NCBI GenBank assembly: GCA_022793195.1
Contig: JAAWCJ010000029.1
Location: 141,014-205,013, forward strand
From: Lachnospiraceae bacterium
Lineage (GTDB): Bacteria; Bacillota; Clostridia; Lachnospirales; Lachnospiraceae
DNA length: 64,000 bases
Direction of reading: 5' to 3'
Made by a program: the position numbers and the translations under genes. Every line of letters starts with the position of its first letter. The stretch's first letter is position 1. Shown in pieces: positions 38,389-47,080 of the stretch. The notes below the pieces were generated by a model. The model was not told the origin of the DNA. It saw only the letters and a list, made by a program, of their open reading frames with translations, and did no database searches.

Positions 38389-38643
38389 ATAACGCCGTCA
38401 AATTGCGCGGGAGGTTCCGTGTGCTGCGCTGGTGTCGTGAATGTTGAATTTCTAAATGTTCTGAATTCCGATAGAACAATTTCCGTGCAACCGGCTTATG
38501 ATCCGCCGTCCATGGCGTCATAAGCCTTTTCCGGACGTCCTGTCCGGAAATTGCCGGGTCATCCACAGAACATTAAGAACTTCTAACATTCCCGCCAAGG
38601 CGCAATACACGGAACTTCCCGCACAATTTGACGGCGATGTTAT
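38389..38643. repeat. Giant imperfect palindrome downstream of pyrG
   Basis: Arms 38394-38429 and 38600-38635 (36 bases each) match as inverted copies with about four differences. Pairing continues inward (ATGTTGAATTTC..ATGTTCTG against CAGAACATTAAGAAC..AACAT) and outward (ATAAC/GTTAT). The centre folds into two further hairpins (GCTTATGA..TCATAAGC; CCGGAC..GTCCGG). No open frame. Its core has no resemblance to the repeats at 4311 and 48866. Confidence 0.8.
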
Positions 38644-38665
38644 GAATTCAGAGGCTTCTGCTAAT

Positions 38666-38732
38666 CAGAAACAATTTAACGATTTTCACGCGACGGGGCG
38701 CCCGGCGCATGAAAATCACTAAATTGCTTCTG
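38666..38732. repeat. Second inverted repeat in the pyrG/DUF1846 gap
   Basis: The CAGAAACAATTTAACGATTT.. arm at 38666 pairs with the AAAATCACTAAATTGCTTCTG arm ending at 38732, ~26-28 bases each with a few mismatches, around a GC-rich loop (GGGGCGCCCGG). It lies 25 bases from the stop of the convergent DUF1846 gene and may act as its terminator, though no T run is present. Confidence 0.7.
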
Positions 38733-38756
38733 TAATTGGCGGAAACTCCTGCTCTA

Positions 38757-40241
38757 TTATACATGGTACAGTTTAGAACTCTGATATTTGGGCTCGTATG
38801 TAATATTGATTCCCAGTCTTCGGAATATCCGCTCATCCACATGAGACAAAATCACTGTGGAATGGGCCTCGCACCCCTGAAGTTTTGAAAGCTGATTCAT
38901 AGCTTTCCCGGCCTCCTCATCTGTCGCCGCACAGATGGAAAGGGCCAGAAGAATCTCATCTGTATGAAGCCTGGGATTTTTATTCCCCAGATAATCCACT
39001 TTCAATTTCTGTATCGGTTCAATAATCCGCGGGGAAATCAGATGTACACTGTCCTCGATTCCCCCCAGAGTTTTCAAAGCATTGAGAAGGAGCGCGGAGG
39101 AAGGCCCCAAAAGCTCCGATGTCCGTCCGGTAATGATTGTCCCATCCGGAAGCTCCATGGCAGCCGCCGGTTCCCCGGTACTCTCTTCCTTTCTGAGGGC
39201 CGGCTCCACTACGGCACGGTCTTCCGCCGTCACCCCCGCCTGTTTCATCAAAAGCTCCAGCTTATAAACCACCTGATCCGGTGTAATCCCTTTCCGCCTA
39301 CCGCAAAGGGCTGTATAATACCGGCGTATGATTTCCTGGCGGGAAGCTTCTTTCACAGCTTCATCGTCGAAAATACAATTCCCCGCCATATTTACGCCCA
39401 TATCCGTCGGCGATTTATAAGGGCATGTACCCACAATCTTTTCCAGCATAGCCGAAAGCACCGGGAAAATTTCCACATCGCGGTTATAATTTACCGTGGT
39501 TTCCCCATAGGCCTCCAAATGGAACGGGTCGATCATGTTGACATCATCCAAATCTGCCGTCGCCGCCTCATAGGCCAGATTGACCGGATGCTTAAGGGGC
39601 AGATTCCACACAGGAAATGTCTCAAATTTTGCATATCCGGCCTGAATCCCCCGTTTGTGCTCATGATAAAGCTGAGAAAGGCAGGTGGCCATCTTTCCGC
39701 TTCCCGGGCCTGGCGCCGTCACCACCACCAGTTCCCTGCTGGTCTCAATATACTGATTTTTTCCATAGCCTTCGTCGCTTACAATTTTAGACAGATTGGA
39801 AGGATACCCCTCAATGGGATAATGACGGTACACTTTCACCCCCAAAGTCTCCAGTCTTTTCTGAAAAGCCGCAGCGGCAGGCTGTCCCTGGTATCTGGTC
39901 AGAACCACGCTGCCCACATAAAGGCCGATTCCCCGAAATTCATCAATCAGACGAAGCACATCGGAATCATAGGTAATCCCCAAATCTCCCCTTACCTTAT
40001 TTGTCTCAATATCAGAAGCACTGAGCGCCACGACAATCTCCACCTGCTCCTTAATCTGAAGCAGCATTTTTAATTTGCTGTCCGGCTCAAACCCCGGAAG
40101 CACCCTGGACGCATGATAATCGTCAAAAAGTTTTCCGCCAAATTCCAGATACAATTTGCCGCCAAATTGTGAAATTCTCTCACTAATATGTGCCGACTGC
40201 ATCTGAAGATACTTTTCATTGTCAAATCCTGCTTTTTTCAC
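38757..40241 (-). CDS. DUF1846-family protein
   Basis: 494 residues from a GTG start at 40241, preferred over the ATG at 40265 because GGAGGGG lies nine bases upstream and family members begin at this point ([12 protein letters not shown]). Conserved stretches: [39 protein letters not shown] with a P-loop-like Gly-rich turn, and [14 protein letters not shown]. Cytoplasmic, no membrane segments. The family is widespread in Firmicutes and structurally characterised, but its reaction is not established. Monocistronic with a strong promoter. Confidence 0.9.
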   Translation of the reverse strand: MKKAGFDNEKYLQMQSAHISERISQFGGKLYLEFGGKLFDDYHASRVLPGFEPDSKLKMLLQIKEQVEIVVALSASDIETNKVRGDLGITYDSDVLRLIDEFRGIGLYVGSVVLTRYQGQPAAAAFQKRLETLGVKVYRHYPIEGYPSNLSKIVSDEGYGKNQYIETSRELVVVTAPGPGSGKMATCLSQLYHEHKRGIQAGYAKFETFPVWNLPLKHPVNLAYEAATADLDDVNMIDPFHLEAYGETTVNYNRDVEIFPVLSAMLEKIVGTCPYKSPTDMGVNMAGNCIFDDEAVKEASRQEIIRRYYTALCGRRKGITPDQVVYKLELLMKQAGVTAEDRAVVEPALRKEESTGEPAAAMELPDGTIITGRTSELLGPSSALLLNALKTLGGIEDSVHLISPRIIEPIQKLKVDYLGNKNPRLHTDEILLALSICAATDEEAGKAMNQLSKLQGCEAHSTVILSHVDERIFRRLGINITYEPKYQSSKLYHV

Positions 40242-40289
40242 CTCTGAATTCCCCTCCAAAGCCATTTGCCGTTTTCTTTACACGTTCCC

Positions 40290-40318
40290 ATTATACAGAA
40301 TCAAAAGCAGGCTTGCAA
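40290..40318 (-). promoter_or_regulatory. Promoter of the DUF1846 gene
   Basis: On the minus strand TTGCAA (40313-40318), 17 bases, TATAAT (40290-40295), ~49 bases before the GTG. Confidence 0.8.
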
Positions 40319-40338
40319 GCAATAATATTTCTGGGTTT

Positions 40339-41670
40339 TTAATATTTATACCGTTTCCGGTATCTGAAAAACATCACCGCAGACAAGATAATGGCCATAA
40401 GTTCCGCCGCCGGGGTGGCCAGCCAAATTCCATTTACCCCCAAAATAACAGGAAATACCAACATTGTAATCAGCATAAATACAAAAGAACGGGAAACAGC
40501 CAGGATAAAAGAGACAGCTCCATTGGACAAGGCCGTAAACATCCCGCTGGCAAAAATATTAAATCCAATGAAACACAACGCCAGAGTACAAATCCTGTTT
40601 CCTGTTACGGCAAGCCCAAATACCGGATTGTCGGGACGGGCAAACACCGACACCAGCGGTTTGGTTGCCGCAAAAGAAAAGACTGCCGTTGCTATGGAAA
40701 TCCCTGCTATTACTTTCAGGCTGAGTAAAATCAGCTTTTTCAACTTTTCATGGTTCTTCTCCCCATAATAATAACTGATCATGGGCGCGACTCCATAAGA
40801 ATATCCTGTGTAGAGAGAACTTGCAAACATCAGGACATACATGATAATTGTAACGGCAGCAACTCCATTTTCTCCCACATAGTGTAACATCGTCCAGTTG
40901 AACATCATAGTAACAATTCCGGTGACAAGACTTGTCGCCATTTCCGAACAGCCATTGAAGGCCGCTTTTCCAAGAACCCTGATGTGAAAAGCCGGCTTTG
41001 TAAAATGCAGCAGGCTTTTTCTTTTGCCAAATACAATCAACCCCACCACTGCCGTCACGCTGTAGCCAAGTCCCGTTGCCACTGCGGCCCCGCTGATCCC
41101 CAGGCCGCACACGCCAATCAACAGGTAGTCCAACACAATGTTCAAAACACCCCCGGCCACAGAACAGCAGAGAGAAAGAGAAGCTTTTTCCGAAGCAATC
41201 ATATAAAGGGTAAAATTATTCATCAAAAGAATCGGCACTGTAAACAAAAGATATTTTCTCAGATATGTAATACAGTACCCTGACACTGCTTCAGACAGAT
41301 TCATACTACCGAAAATTTTTTCCGTAATCCCATATCCCAGGGCACACATGAAAAACCCCACTGCCACATTCACCAGAATCAAAAAAGTAAAGTCCTCCCT
41401 GGCTCCTTTTATCTTCTGTTCTCCCATTTTTTTCATAATAACTGCACTGCCGCCCGTGGCCAGCATAGTGGAAACGGCCGTCACAAGCTGGATAACCGGT
41501 GCAGTCAAATTGATGGCTGACAAAGCCTCCGTACCAATCAGGTTCGATACAAACAATCCGTCCACCATGGTATAAAAAGACATAAAAACCGACATGATAA
41601 TGGTCGGAACGGCAAATCTTAAAATATTCCCCAGGGTAACCGGTCTACTGTACGCATTTTGTTTTTCCAT
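40339..41670 (-). CDS. MATE-family multidrug efflux transporter
   Basis: 443 residues, twelve predicted membrane segments in two repeats. It begins with PVTLGNILRFAVPTIIMSVFMSFYTMVDGLFVSNLIG, the usual MATE TM1 with its conserved small and acidic positions, and has a second such segment after the midpoint. It exchanges Na+ or H+ for cationic drugs or metabolites in this family. AGGAGAAGATTT precedes the ATG. Expression is almost certainly controlled by the divergent MerR-type gene through the 19-bp-spacer promoter at 41713-41743. Confidence 0.93.
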   Translation of the reverse strand: MEKQNAYSRPVTLGNILRFAVPTIIMSVFMSFYTMVDGLFVSNLIGTEALSAINLTAPVIQLVTAVSTMLATGGSAVIMKKMGEQKIKGAREDFTFLILVNVAVGFFMCALGYGITEKIFGSMNLSEAVSGYCITYLRKYLLFTVPILLMNNFTLYMIASEKASLSLCCSVAGGVLNIVLDYLLIGVCGLGISGAAVATGLGYSVTAVVGLIVFGKRKSLLHFTKPAFHIRVLGKAAFNGCSEMATSLVTGIVTMMFNWTMLHYVGENGVAAVTIIMYVLMFASSLYTGYSYGVAPMISYYYGEKNHEKLKKLILLSLKVIAGISIATAVFSFAATKPLVSVFARPDNPVFGLAVTGNRICTLALCFIGFNIFASGMFTALSNGAVSFILAVSRSFVFMLITMLVFPVILGVNGIWLATPAAELMAIILSAVMFFRYRKRYKY

Positions 41671-41688
41671 AAATCTTCTCCTGTCATC

Positions 41689-41717
41689 TTGTTTTCTTTC
41701 CTCTTATGCCCTATAAT
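41689..41717 (+). promoter_or_regulatory. Promoter of the merR-type gene
   Basis: TTGTTT (41689-41694), 17 bases, TATAAT (41712-41717). Its -10 overlaps the -10 of the opposing MATE promoter, and the MerR dyad begins three bases after it, so binding there would repress this gene. Confidence 0.7.
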
Positions 41718-41743
41718 AAACCGTACAGTAACTGTACGGTCAA
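41713..41743 (-). promoter_or_regulatory. MerR-type promoter of the MATE gene with perfect dyad operator
   Basis: On the minus strand TTGACC (41738-41743), a 19-base spacer, TATTAT (41713-41718). The spacer is occupied by the 21-bp perfect palindrome ACCGTACAGT-A-ACTGTACGGT (41720-41740). An over-long 19-bp spacer with central dyad is the hallmark of promoters activated by DNA distortion by MerR-family proteins. Confidence 0.9.
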
Positions 41744-41758
41744 TAGGAGATTTTAAAA

Positions 41759-42631
41759 ATGTTGAAAAAAACAAAATTGCTTACCATCGGCCAGTTTGCA
41801 ACATTAGTGGGGATAAACAAGAAGACTCTGATGTGGTATGATGAGATCGGCCTCTTCCGGCCGTCTGTTATTCATCCTGAAAACGGATACCGCTATTATG
41901 ACTACCACCAGATTGCCATACTGGAAACCATTCTGCTTCTGAGAGAATTAGATGTTTCCATAAAAGAAATACAAACCTTTATGGAAAACCGTTCCGCAAA
42001 CTCTCTGGAGCGGCTGCTCAGTGAGAAAATAGAAGAACTGGACAAAACCATTGTCCATATGAATTCTCTCCGCAAAACCCTTCAAAATCACCGCCAGAAC
42101 ATGAATACTCTCCTTACTATGGATTTATCGGAAATCCAGGTCGTAGAAAAAAAGCGGCAGCGCCTCATCACAGTGGATATTGACAAAAACATATCTTTTG
42201 AAAAAGAGGTGGAATTAATTACTGCGGAAACAAAAAAATATCAGCTCCGCCGGCTCCACGACGCATCCTACGGCACCATGATCTCCGTCGAAAACCTCCG
42301 GCATGGAAATTTTGAGGATTATTCCAAACTGTTTATTGAACTTCCCTTTTCCACCCATGAGTTCTCCGAAAAAATCAATCCCAAAACACAAAAAACCGGA
42401 CTGCATATGCAGCCCGGCGGACTTTATCTGAGAGCTTTTCATAAAGGAGACTGGAGCCTCCTTCCACTCCGCTATCAGGACATCTTTTCTTTTGCAGATG
42501 CCCACGGACTTTCCCTGTCCGGTTTTTCCTACGAAATGGGAATCAATGAAATCGTCATTGACCAGATCGAAGATTATATCATGCAAATTGAAATCCCCAT
42601 AGAACCATCATCCTCTCCCGGCCTGCGGTAA
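41759..42631 (+). CDS. MerR-family regulator with effector-binding domain (BmrR/BltR-like)
   Basis: 290 residues. Winged helix at 1-75 (LLTIGQFATLVGINKKTLMW, the conserved YDEIGLFRPS and NGYRYYDYHQ). A long dimerisation helix follows (about 80-115, EKIEELDKTIVHMNSLRKTL), then a C-terminal ~150-residue domain resembling GyrI-like ligand-binding domains (LRRLHDASYGTMISVEN, ending in DYIMQIEIPIE). Such proteins bind cationic drugs and switch the promoter on. AGGAGATTTT precedes the ATG. It is divergent from and 88 bp away from the MATE pump. Confidence 0.93.
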   Translation: MLKKTKLLTIGQFATLVGINKKTLMWYDEIGLFRPSVIHPENGYRYYDYHQIAILETILLLRELDVSIKEIQTFMENRSANSLERLLSEKIEELDKTIVHMNSLRKTLQNHRQNMNTLLTMDLSEIQVVEKKRQRLITVDIDKNISFEKEVELITAETKKYQLRRLHDASYGTMISVENLRHGNFEDYSKLFIELPFSTHEFSEKINPKTQKTGLHMQPGGLYLRAFHKGDWSLLPLRYQDIFSFADAHGLSLSGFSYEMGINEIVIDQIEDYIMQIEIPIEPSSSPGLR

Positions 42632-42635
42632 AAAC

Positions 42636-43298
42636 TCACCGCAGGAAAACCTTCCATTTCAGATAGAAGCTTTTTTTCTTAAGCATAACACCAAAACTGA
42701 TCATAAAGTCCCACAGCATAATGACAAAAAGCGTCATACTGACCACCCGGACCACCCGGTAATCAATTCTGGATATTCCTTTAAGAATCGGCTGAAAAAA
42801 ACGCCCCATAAACAGAGTAATCATGGAAGCAAATGCCGCACTGGTGGGAATGGAAGTATATTTCGTGATATGTAACGGAATTTTGGAATAATTCCAGTAT
42901 TCAATGCCGCAAAGCCGTTCCACCACAGTTCCTAAAATAATTTCACCAATACACACAAAGAGCATTGCCCCCAGAAAATAAAACGCATACCGTTTATATT
43001 TTGTCGCCCTTTTCCTCACCCGCTTTGGCAAGTTCATCTCTTCCGGCGTCCCAAACAGGAAATACATGGCCACCACCAACATCCCATACCCCAGAAGGAA
43101 CGGCGCATTCATGTTACGGTTATTGATATACCCCTTCGTAAGGGCCAGCCACAGATTCTCCACCAAAAACCCTAAAAAAGAAATCAATGCGACCATCATT
43201 CCCAGAACATAAACATCCTGTCCGCAAAGCAGCAAAGGTTTTCTCCCTTTTCCGGCTTCCAGTCTCTGAACCTTTCTTCCCTTTGTTAATACTTTCAT
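42636..43298 (-). CDS. CmpB-like integral membrane protein (putative ABC transporter permease family)
   Basis: 220 residues from the ATG at 43298 (GAGGGA upstream); a start 129 bases earlier has no ribosome site. Five hydrophobic segments: VYVLGMMVALISFLGFLVEN, FLLGYGMLVVAMYFLFG, YAFYFLGAMLFVCIGEIILG, and two further on. The features FLVENLW, GYINNRNMNAPFLLGYG and GTVVERLCGIEYWNYSKIPL match the CmpB/type IV putative ABC permease family of Firmicutes, whose function is undefined. The stop faces that of the MerR gene four bases away. Confidence 0.78.
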   Translation of the reverse strand: MKVLTKGRKVQRLEAGKGRKPLLLCGQDVYVLGMMVALISFLGFLVENLWLALTKGYINNRNMNAPFLLGYGMLVVAMYFLFGTPEEMNLPKRVRKRATKYKRYAFYFLGAMLFVCIGEIILGTVVERLCGIEYWNYSKIPLHITKYTSIPTSAAFASMITLFMGRFFQPILKGISRIDYRVVRVVSMTLFVIMLWDFMISFGVMLKKKSFYLKWKVFLR

Positions 43299-43536
43299 TG
43301 ACTCTTCCCTCACAATTCTTCTCTCTTTTATAATGTACCATGCAAAAAGAAAAATTTCAATGACAAGAGGGAAAAAGAATTCTGATATTTTCCGACAGCC
43401 CGAGAGAAAAACAGCCTCTGCTTTCACAGAGCCTGTCTTCCTTTTAAAATATGTATTAGAGATTTATAAATGGGCTTTTTTATTGAAAATACCATCGTGG
43501 GATTTCCCTGTACAAGCAAAATCTTATCATAAAACA

Positions 43537-43562
43537 GGGGCAGCCCGCAAGCCGCCCCCACG
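43537..43562 (-). terminator. Terminator of the Opp/Nik-type operon
   Basis: On the minus strand GGGGCGGC..TTGC..GGGCTGCCCC followed by TGTTTTATG, ~100 bases after the last ATPase stop. GC-rich stem with a short T run. Confidence 0.65.
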
Positions 43563-43661
43563 GTTATTTTTTTCAAAAATTTTTATCTCCATTCTATGCA
43601 GGTTTTTTCACCCATTTCCCGCTTTTCTATCCCCATGCCCCGGATACCGCAGGAAAAATCT

Positions 43662-44408
43662 TTATAGCGTCAATACTGACTCCATAAGCCGTTTCGTGTA
43701 TGCATCTTTTGGGTTTAAGATAATATCTCTTGTTTTTCCCATCTCCACGATTTTTCCCTGATACATCACTGCCACACGATCACAAAAACTGTCCACCAGG
43801 GCAATATCATGGGAAATAAAAAGATAAGAAAGTCCCAGTTTCTTTTTTAAATCTTCCAAAAGACGGATAATCTGGGCCTGTACCGACACATCCAGGGCGC
43901 TTGTCACTTCATCGCAGATCAAAAGCTCCGGACGGATCAGGATGGCCCTGGCAATGGTGGCCCGCTGGCACTCTCCCCCCGACAACTCTCTGCCAAAACG
44001 GTCTGCATACCTCCGGTCCAGCTGCACCAGATCCATGGCTTTAAGGGCCTCCTCACGTATTTCTTCTTTGGAGCGTCCTCCTCTCCTGTAAAGCAGGCCC
44101 TCGCAAATATTGTCAAGGACCTTTCTTCTGGGATTTAAAGCCTTCATAGGATCCTGAAATACCATCTGCATATACGTTCCGTGAAACAGGATCTCTCCGC
44201 CGGAAGGCCTCAGGAGCCCTGCAGCCATATAAGCCGTCGTACTTTTTCCGCTGCCACTTTCCCCAATCAGGCCAAAACATTCTCCCCGCTCAATCTGAAA
44301 ACTGACCCCCTTTACCGCCACATCTTCTTCCACCCTTCCGTCCCGTCCAATCCGGTCACGGAATACCTTCTCCAGGTTTCTTACTTCCAAAATAAAATCA
44401 GACGCCAT
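43662..44408 (-). CDS. Oligopeptide/nickel-type ABC transporter ATPase, second subunit
   Basis: 248 residues. Walker A GESGSGKST, Q-loop VFQDPMKALNPRR (diagnostic of Opp/Nik ATPases), signature LSGGECQR, Walker B LLICDEVTSALDVSVQAQ and H-loop FISHD. It ends soon after the ATPase core and lacks most of the C-terminal extension with the Cys-rich iron-sulphur motif present in OppD/OppF, which makes it a short NikE-like form. GGAGGAGGG precedes the ATG; it overlaps the first ATPase gene by 11 bases. Confidence 0.93.
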   Translation of the reverse strand: MASDFILEVRNLEKVFRDRIGRDGRVEEDVAVKGVSFQIERGECFGLIGESGSGKSTTAYMAAGLLRPSGGEILFHGTYMQMVFQDPMKALNPRRKVLDNICEGLLYRRGGRSKEEIREEALKAMDLVQLDRRYADRFGRELSGGECQRATIARAILIRPELLICDEVTSALDVSVQAQIIRLLEDLKKKLGLSYLFISHDIALVDSFCDRVAVMYQGKIVEMGKTRDIILNPKDAYTKRLMESVLTL

Positions 44409-45234
44409 GAGAACCCTCCTCCCCGGCAGAATCAGACGCCATACCCCTTTTTATATTGGGCGTGATTTCCCTGATTTTCGGAATGGCGCAGATCAGTTCC
44501 CTTGTATAAGGATGTTTCGGATGGTACAGCACCTGCTCCTTTGTCCCCCATTCCACAAGCTCCCCCTGCTTCATCACTCCCACCAGATCAGCCATCGCGG
44601 CTATGACTCCCATATTGTGGGAAACAATGACAATCGAAGTCCCAAATTGTTTCCGCAGTTCCAGCATCGTGTCGATCACCTGCTTCTGGATGGTGACATC
44701 CAAAGCGCTGGTGGGTTCGTCGGCAAAAAGCAGTCTGGGACCGTTGGCAATGGCAATGGCAATGGCCGCTCGCTGGCACATCCCACCGGAAAGTTCAAAC
44801 GGGTAAGATTCCAGAATCCTGCGGGGATTTTCCAGGTGAAGCGCCTCAAAAAGCCTCTCTGCCTCAGAATCTGATTCTGCCCTGGAGAGGGTCCGATGAA
44901 CCCTGACCGATTCATAATAAGTCTTCCCGATTTTCCACAGTGGGTCCAAAGACAATTCCGGATGCTGAAACACCAGGGCGATCTCCTTTCCCCGCAGCTT
45001 TCTGAACTGTTTTTCCGAAAGCTTCAAAAGGTCTTCCCCCTCATAAAAAGCTTCCCCTTCCGTAACCTGCCCGTATTTTTCCAAAAGCCCGGCGAGGCTT
45101 TTTAACATGGTGCTTTTGCCGCTTCCGCTTTCTCCTACAATTCCCACGATTTGTCCGGGTTTCACAGAAAAGCCGACCCCTCGCACCACCTGGATCTTCC
45201 CATATGCCACGGAAAGATTTTTTACCCTCAGCAT
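44398..45234 (-). CDS. Oligopeptide/nickel-type ABC transporter ATPase, first subunit
   Basis: 278 residues from the ATG at 45234 with GGAGGTGATTCT upstream. Walker A GESGSGKST, Q-loop VFQHPELSLDPLWKIG, signature ELSGGMCQRAAIAIAIANGP, Walker B LLFADEPTSALDVTIQKQ, H-loop VSHNMG. The C-terminal part is short (YHPKHPYTRELICAIPKIRE). It forms a heterodimeric motor with the next gene to drive uptake through the two permeases. Gap of four bases to the upstream permease gene. Confidence 0.93.
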   Translation of the reverse strand: MLRVKNLSVAYGKIQVVRGVGFSVKPGQIVGIVGESGSGKSTMLKSLAGLLEKYGQVTEGEAFYEGEDLLKLSEKQFRKLRGKEIALVFQHPELSLDPLWKIGKTYYESVRVHRTLSRAESDSEAERLFEALHLENPRRILESYPFELSGGMCQRAAIAIAIANGPRLLFADEPTSALDVTIQKQVIDTMLELRKQFGTSIVIVSHNMGVIAAMADLVGVMKQGELVEWGTKEQVLYHPKHPYTRELICAIPKIREITPNIKRGMASDSAGEEGSHGV

Positions 45235-45238
45235 AGAA

Positions 45239-46051
45239 TCACCTCCCCCCTCCGTCATTTAACACATCCCTGACGCAATCCCCGGTCAGGTTAAACAAAA
45301 CAACAGAGACAAACAGCGCTGCGCTGGGAAAAATGATGGCCCACGGAGCTGTCTGGAGGAACTGCCTTCCATTACTGATCATCAGGCCCCATTCCGCCTG
45401 GGGAGCCTGGACCCCCAGCCCCAGGAACGAAAGCCCTGCCATACTTAAAATCACATTACTGATATCCGATACTGCCGCAGTCATAAGCGGCAAAATAATA
45501 TTGGGCAAAATATGGCGAAATAAAATATGTCTCTTTTTTGCGCCACACATAAAGGCCGCCCGGATATAAGTTTCGTTTTTCACCTGCAAAACAAGGCTTC
45601 TTGCCAGGCGCGCGTAACTGGTCCAATACATAGCCATCAGGGAAATCATCGCATTCTTAAGTCCCGGCCCCAACATTCCTGCAATGGCCACTGCCAGGAT
45701 AAAGCTGGGAAATGCCTGAAAGACCATGGTAATCTTCATTAATACCTGATCCACCCATCCCCCGCCATAGCCTGCCACAAGGCCGATTACCGTACCGGCA
45801 AAAAACACCACCGCCACAATAAATATGGCAGAATAGACGGAGGCCGCCGCACCCGTAAGAATTCGTGACAAAATACATCTCCCCAGATTATCCGTTCCAA
45901 AGGGATATTGCGCCGAAGGCGCTTCATTGGCTGCCTGCAGGTTGGAAACATATGGGTCGTTTGGTGCAATCTGCTTTCCAAAAAGAATCAGGACCAAAAA
46001 CAGGGCTAAAAGCACAATCATAAAAACCGCGCGGAATTTCACCTTTTTCAT
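45239..46051 (-). CDS. Oligopeptide/nickel-type ABC permease (OppC/NikC-like)
   Basis: 270 residues, six membrane segments. N-terminal TM (FMIVLLALFLVLILFG), the OppC-type PFGTDNLGRCILSRILTGA segment, and the permease motif around GAKKRHILFRHILPNIILPLMTAAVSD (EAA-loop region). The GLSFLGLGVQAPQAEWGLMI signature of this subfamily follows. It pairs with the preceding NikB-like permease, whose stop overlaps its start. Confidence 0.94.
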   Translation of the reverse strand: MKKVKFRAVFMIVLLALFLVLILFGKQIAPNDPYVSNLQAANEAPSAQYPFGTDNLGRCILSRILTGAAASVYSAIFIVAVVFFAGTVIGLVAGYGGGWVDQVLMKITMVFQAFPSFILAVAIAGMLGPGLKNAMISLMAMYWTSYARLARSLVLQVKNETYIRAAFMCGAKKRHILFRHILPNIILPLMTAAVSDISNVILSMAGLSFLGLGVQAPQAEWGLMISNGRQFLQTAPWAIIFPSAALFVSVVLFNLTGDCVRDVLNDGGGR

Positions 46052-46995
46052 TTCTTCTCCACCTGCCCTTTTCTTACCCTGGGGTCAATAACCCCATAAG
46101 ACAGATCCACCAGGAAATTCACAAGCAGAAAAACAACGGCCAGCCAGACCACATATCCCTGAATCACCGGGTAGTCCCTGGCAGAAATGGCATCCATGGC
46201 CAGCTTCCCAAGGCCAGGCCAGGAAAAAATATTTTCCACAATGGTAGTTCCGCCAAGCATACCGGCAAGGGACAACCCGAAAAGGGTCATAACCGGCAAC
46301 ATGGCATTTTTTAACACATGGAAAAAGAGGATTTTCCATTCCGGTACTCCCCGCGCCCTGGAACCTGCGATATATCCTTTGGAAAGTTCCTCCAGAACAA
46401 TGGCCCGTACCTGGCGGATATACCAGGAGCTTAAAGAAAGCGCCAGCACAAGCACCGGCATCACAAGCCCCTTTCCCCCGCTTTTGGAAGCAATGACCGG
46501 CAGCCACCCCAACTGTACGCTGAAAAAATAAAGAGCCATCAGGGCCAGGAAAAAAGAGGGAAGGGATGCGAATAAATACGTCACAAACCGGACACATAAA
46601 TCAAATACCCCATTTTTAAACCTGGCGCATAAGATTCCAAGGGGAATGGAAACTGCCATCACCACCGCCATAGATAGCGCTGTTAAAACAAGAGTTTGGG
46701 GAAGGGCCTTTAAAAGCTCGCCTGCCACCGGCTTTCCATTGCGCAGGGAATTTCCCATATCTCCTTTAAACATTCCCCTCAACCAGTCTCCATACTGAAC
46801 CAGCATGGGCCTGTTTAGCCCCATTTCCTCCCTGGTCCGTTCCAGGAGTTCCTCTGTCGGTGTCACCCCCGTTTTATTTAATTTGATCTCCGCCGGATCG
46901 CTGGGGGCCAGATAAGTCAGGCTGAAGGAAAGAAAGGTGATGCCGAGAAAGATAAAAACAAGAAGCCCGAATTTTTTCAGTATAAATTTCGCCAT
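46048..46995 (-). CDS. Oligopeptide/nickel-type ABC permease (OppB/NikB-like)
   Basis: 315 residues from the ATG at 46995 (GGAGAGGAACC upstream). N-terminal FILKKFGLLVFIFLGITFLSF, the external loop with APSDPAEI and GLNRPMLVQYGDWLRGMFKGDMG, then five more membrane segments. The EAA-type loop is SRARGVPEWKILFFHVLKNA, and the closing motif is GTTIVENIFSWPGLGKLAMDA. All are typical of OppB/NikB. Forms the channel with the next gene. Confidence 0.94.
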   Translation of the reverse strand: MAKFILKKFGLLVFIFLGITFLSFSLTYLAPSDPAEIKLNKTGVTPTEELLERTREEMGLNRPMLVQYGDWLRGMFKGDMGNSLRNGKPVAGELLKALPQTLVLTALSMAVVMAVSIPLGILCARFKNGVFDLCVRFVTYLFASLPSFFLALMALYFFSVQLGWLPVIASKSGGKGLVMPVLVLALSLSSWYIRQVRAIVLEELSKGYIAGSRARGVPEWKILFFHVLKNAMLPVMTLFGLSLAGMLGGTTIVENIFSWPGLGKLAMDAISARDYPVIQGYVVWLAVVFLLVNFLVDLSYGVIDPRVRKGQVEKK

Positions 46996-47080
46996 CGGTT
47001 CCTCTCCTTTCCTTTTGTACCATAAGGCCTTTTTACGCCGGAAAGACGGCGCAGCTAAAAACCGCACCGTCCCTATGCCA

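Noticed and set aside
38964..40073. Long plus-strand frame (369 codons) opposite the DUF1846 gene
   Set aside because: Antisense shadow of a well-conserved gene; no ribosome site and an amino acid composition typical of antisense translation.
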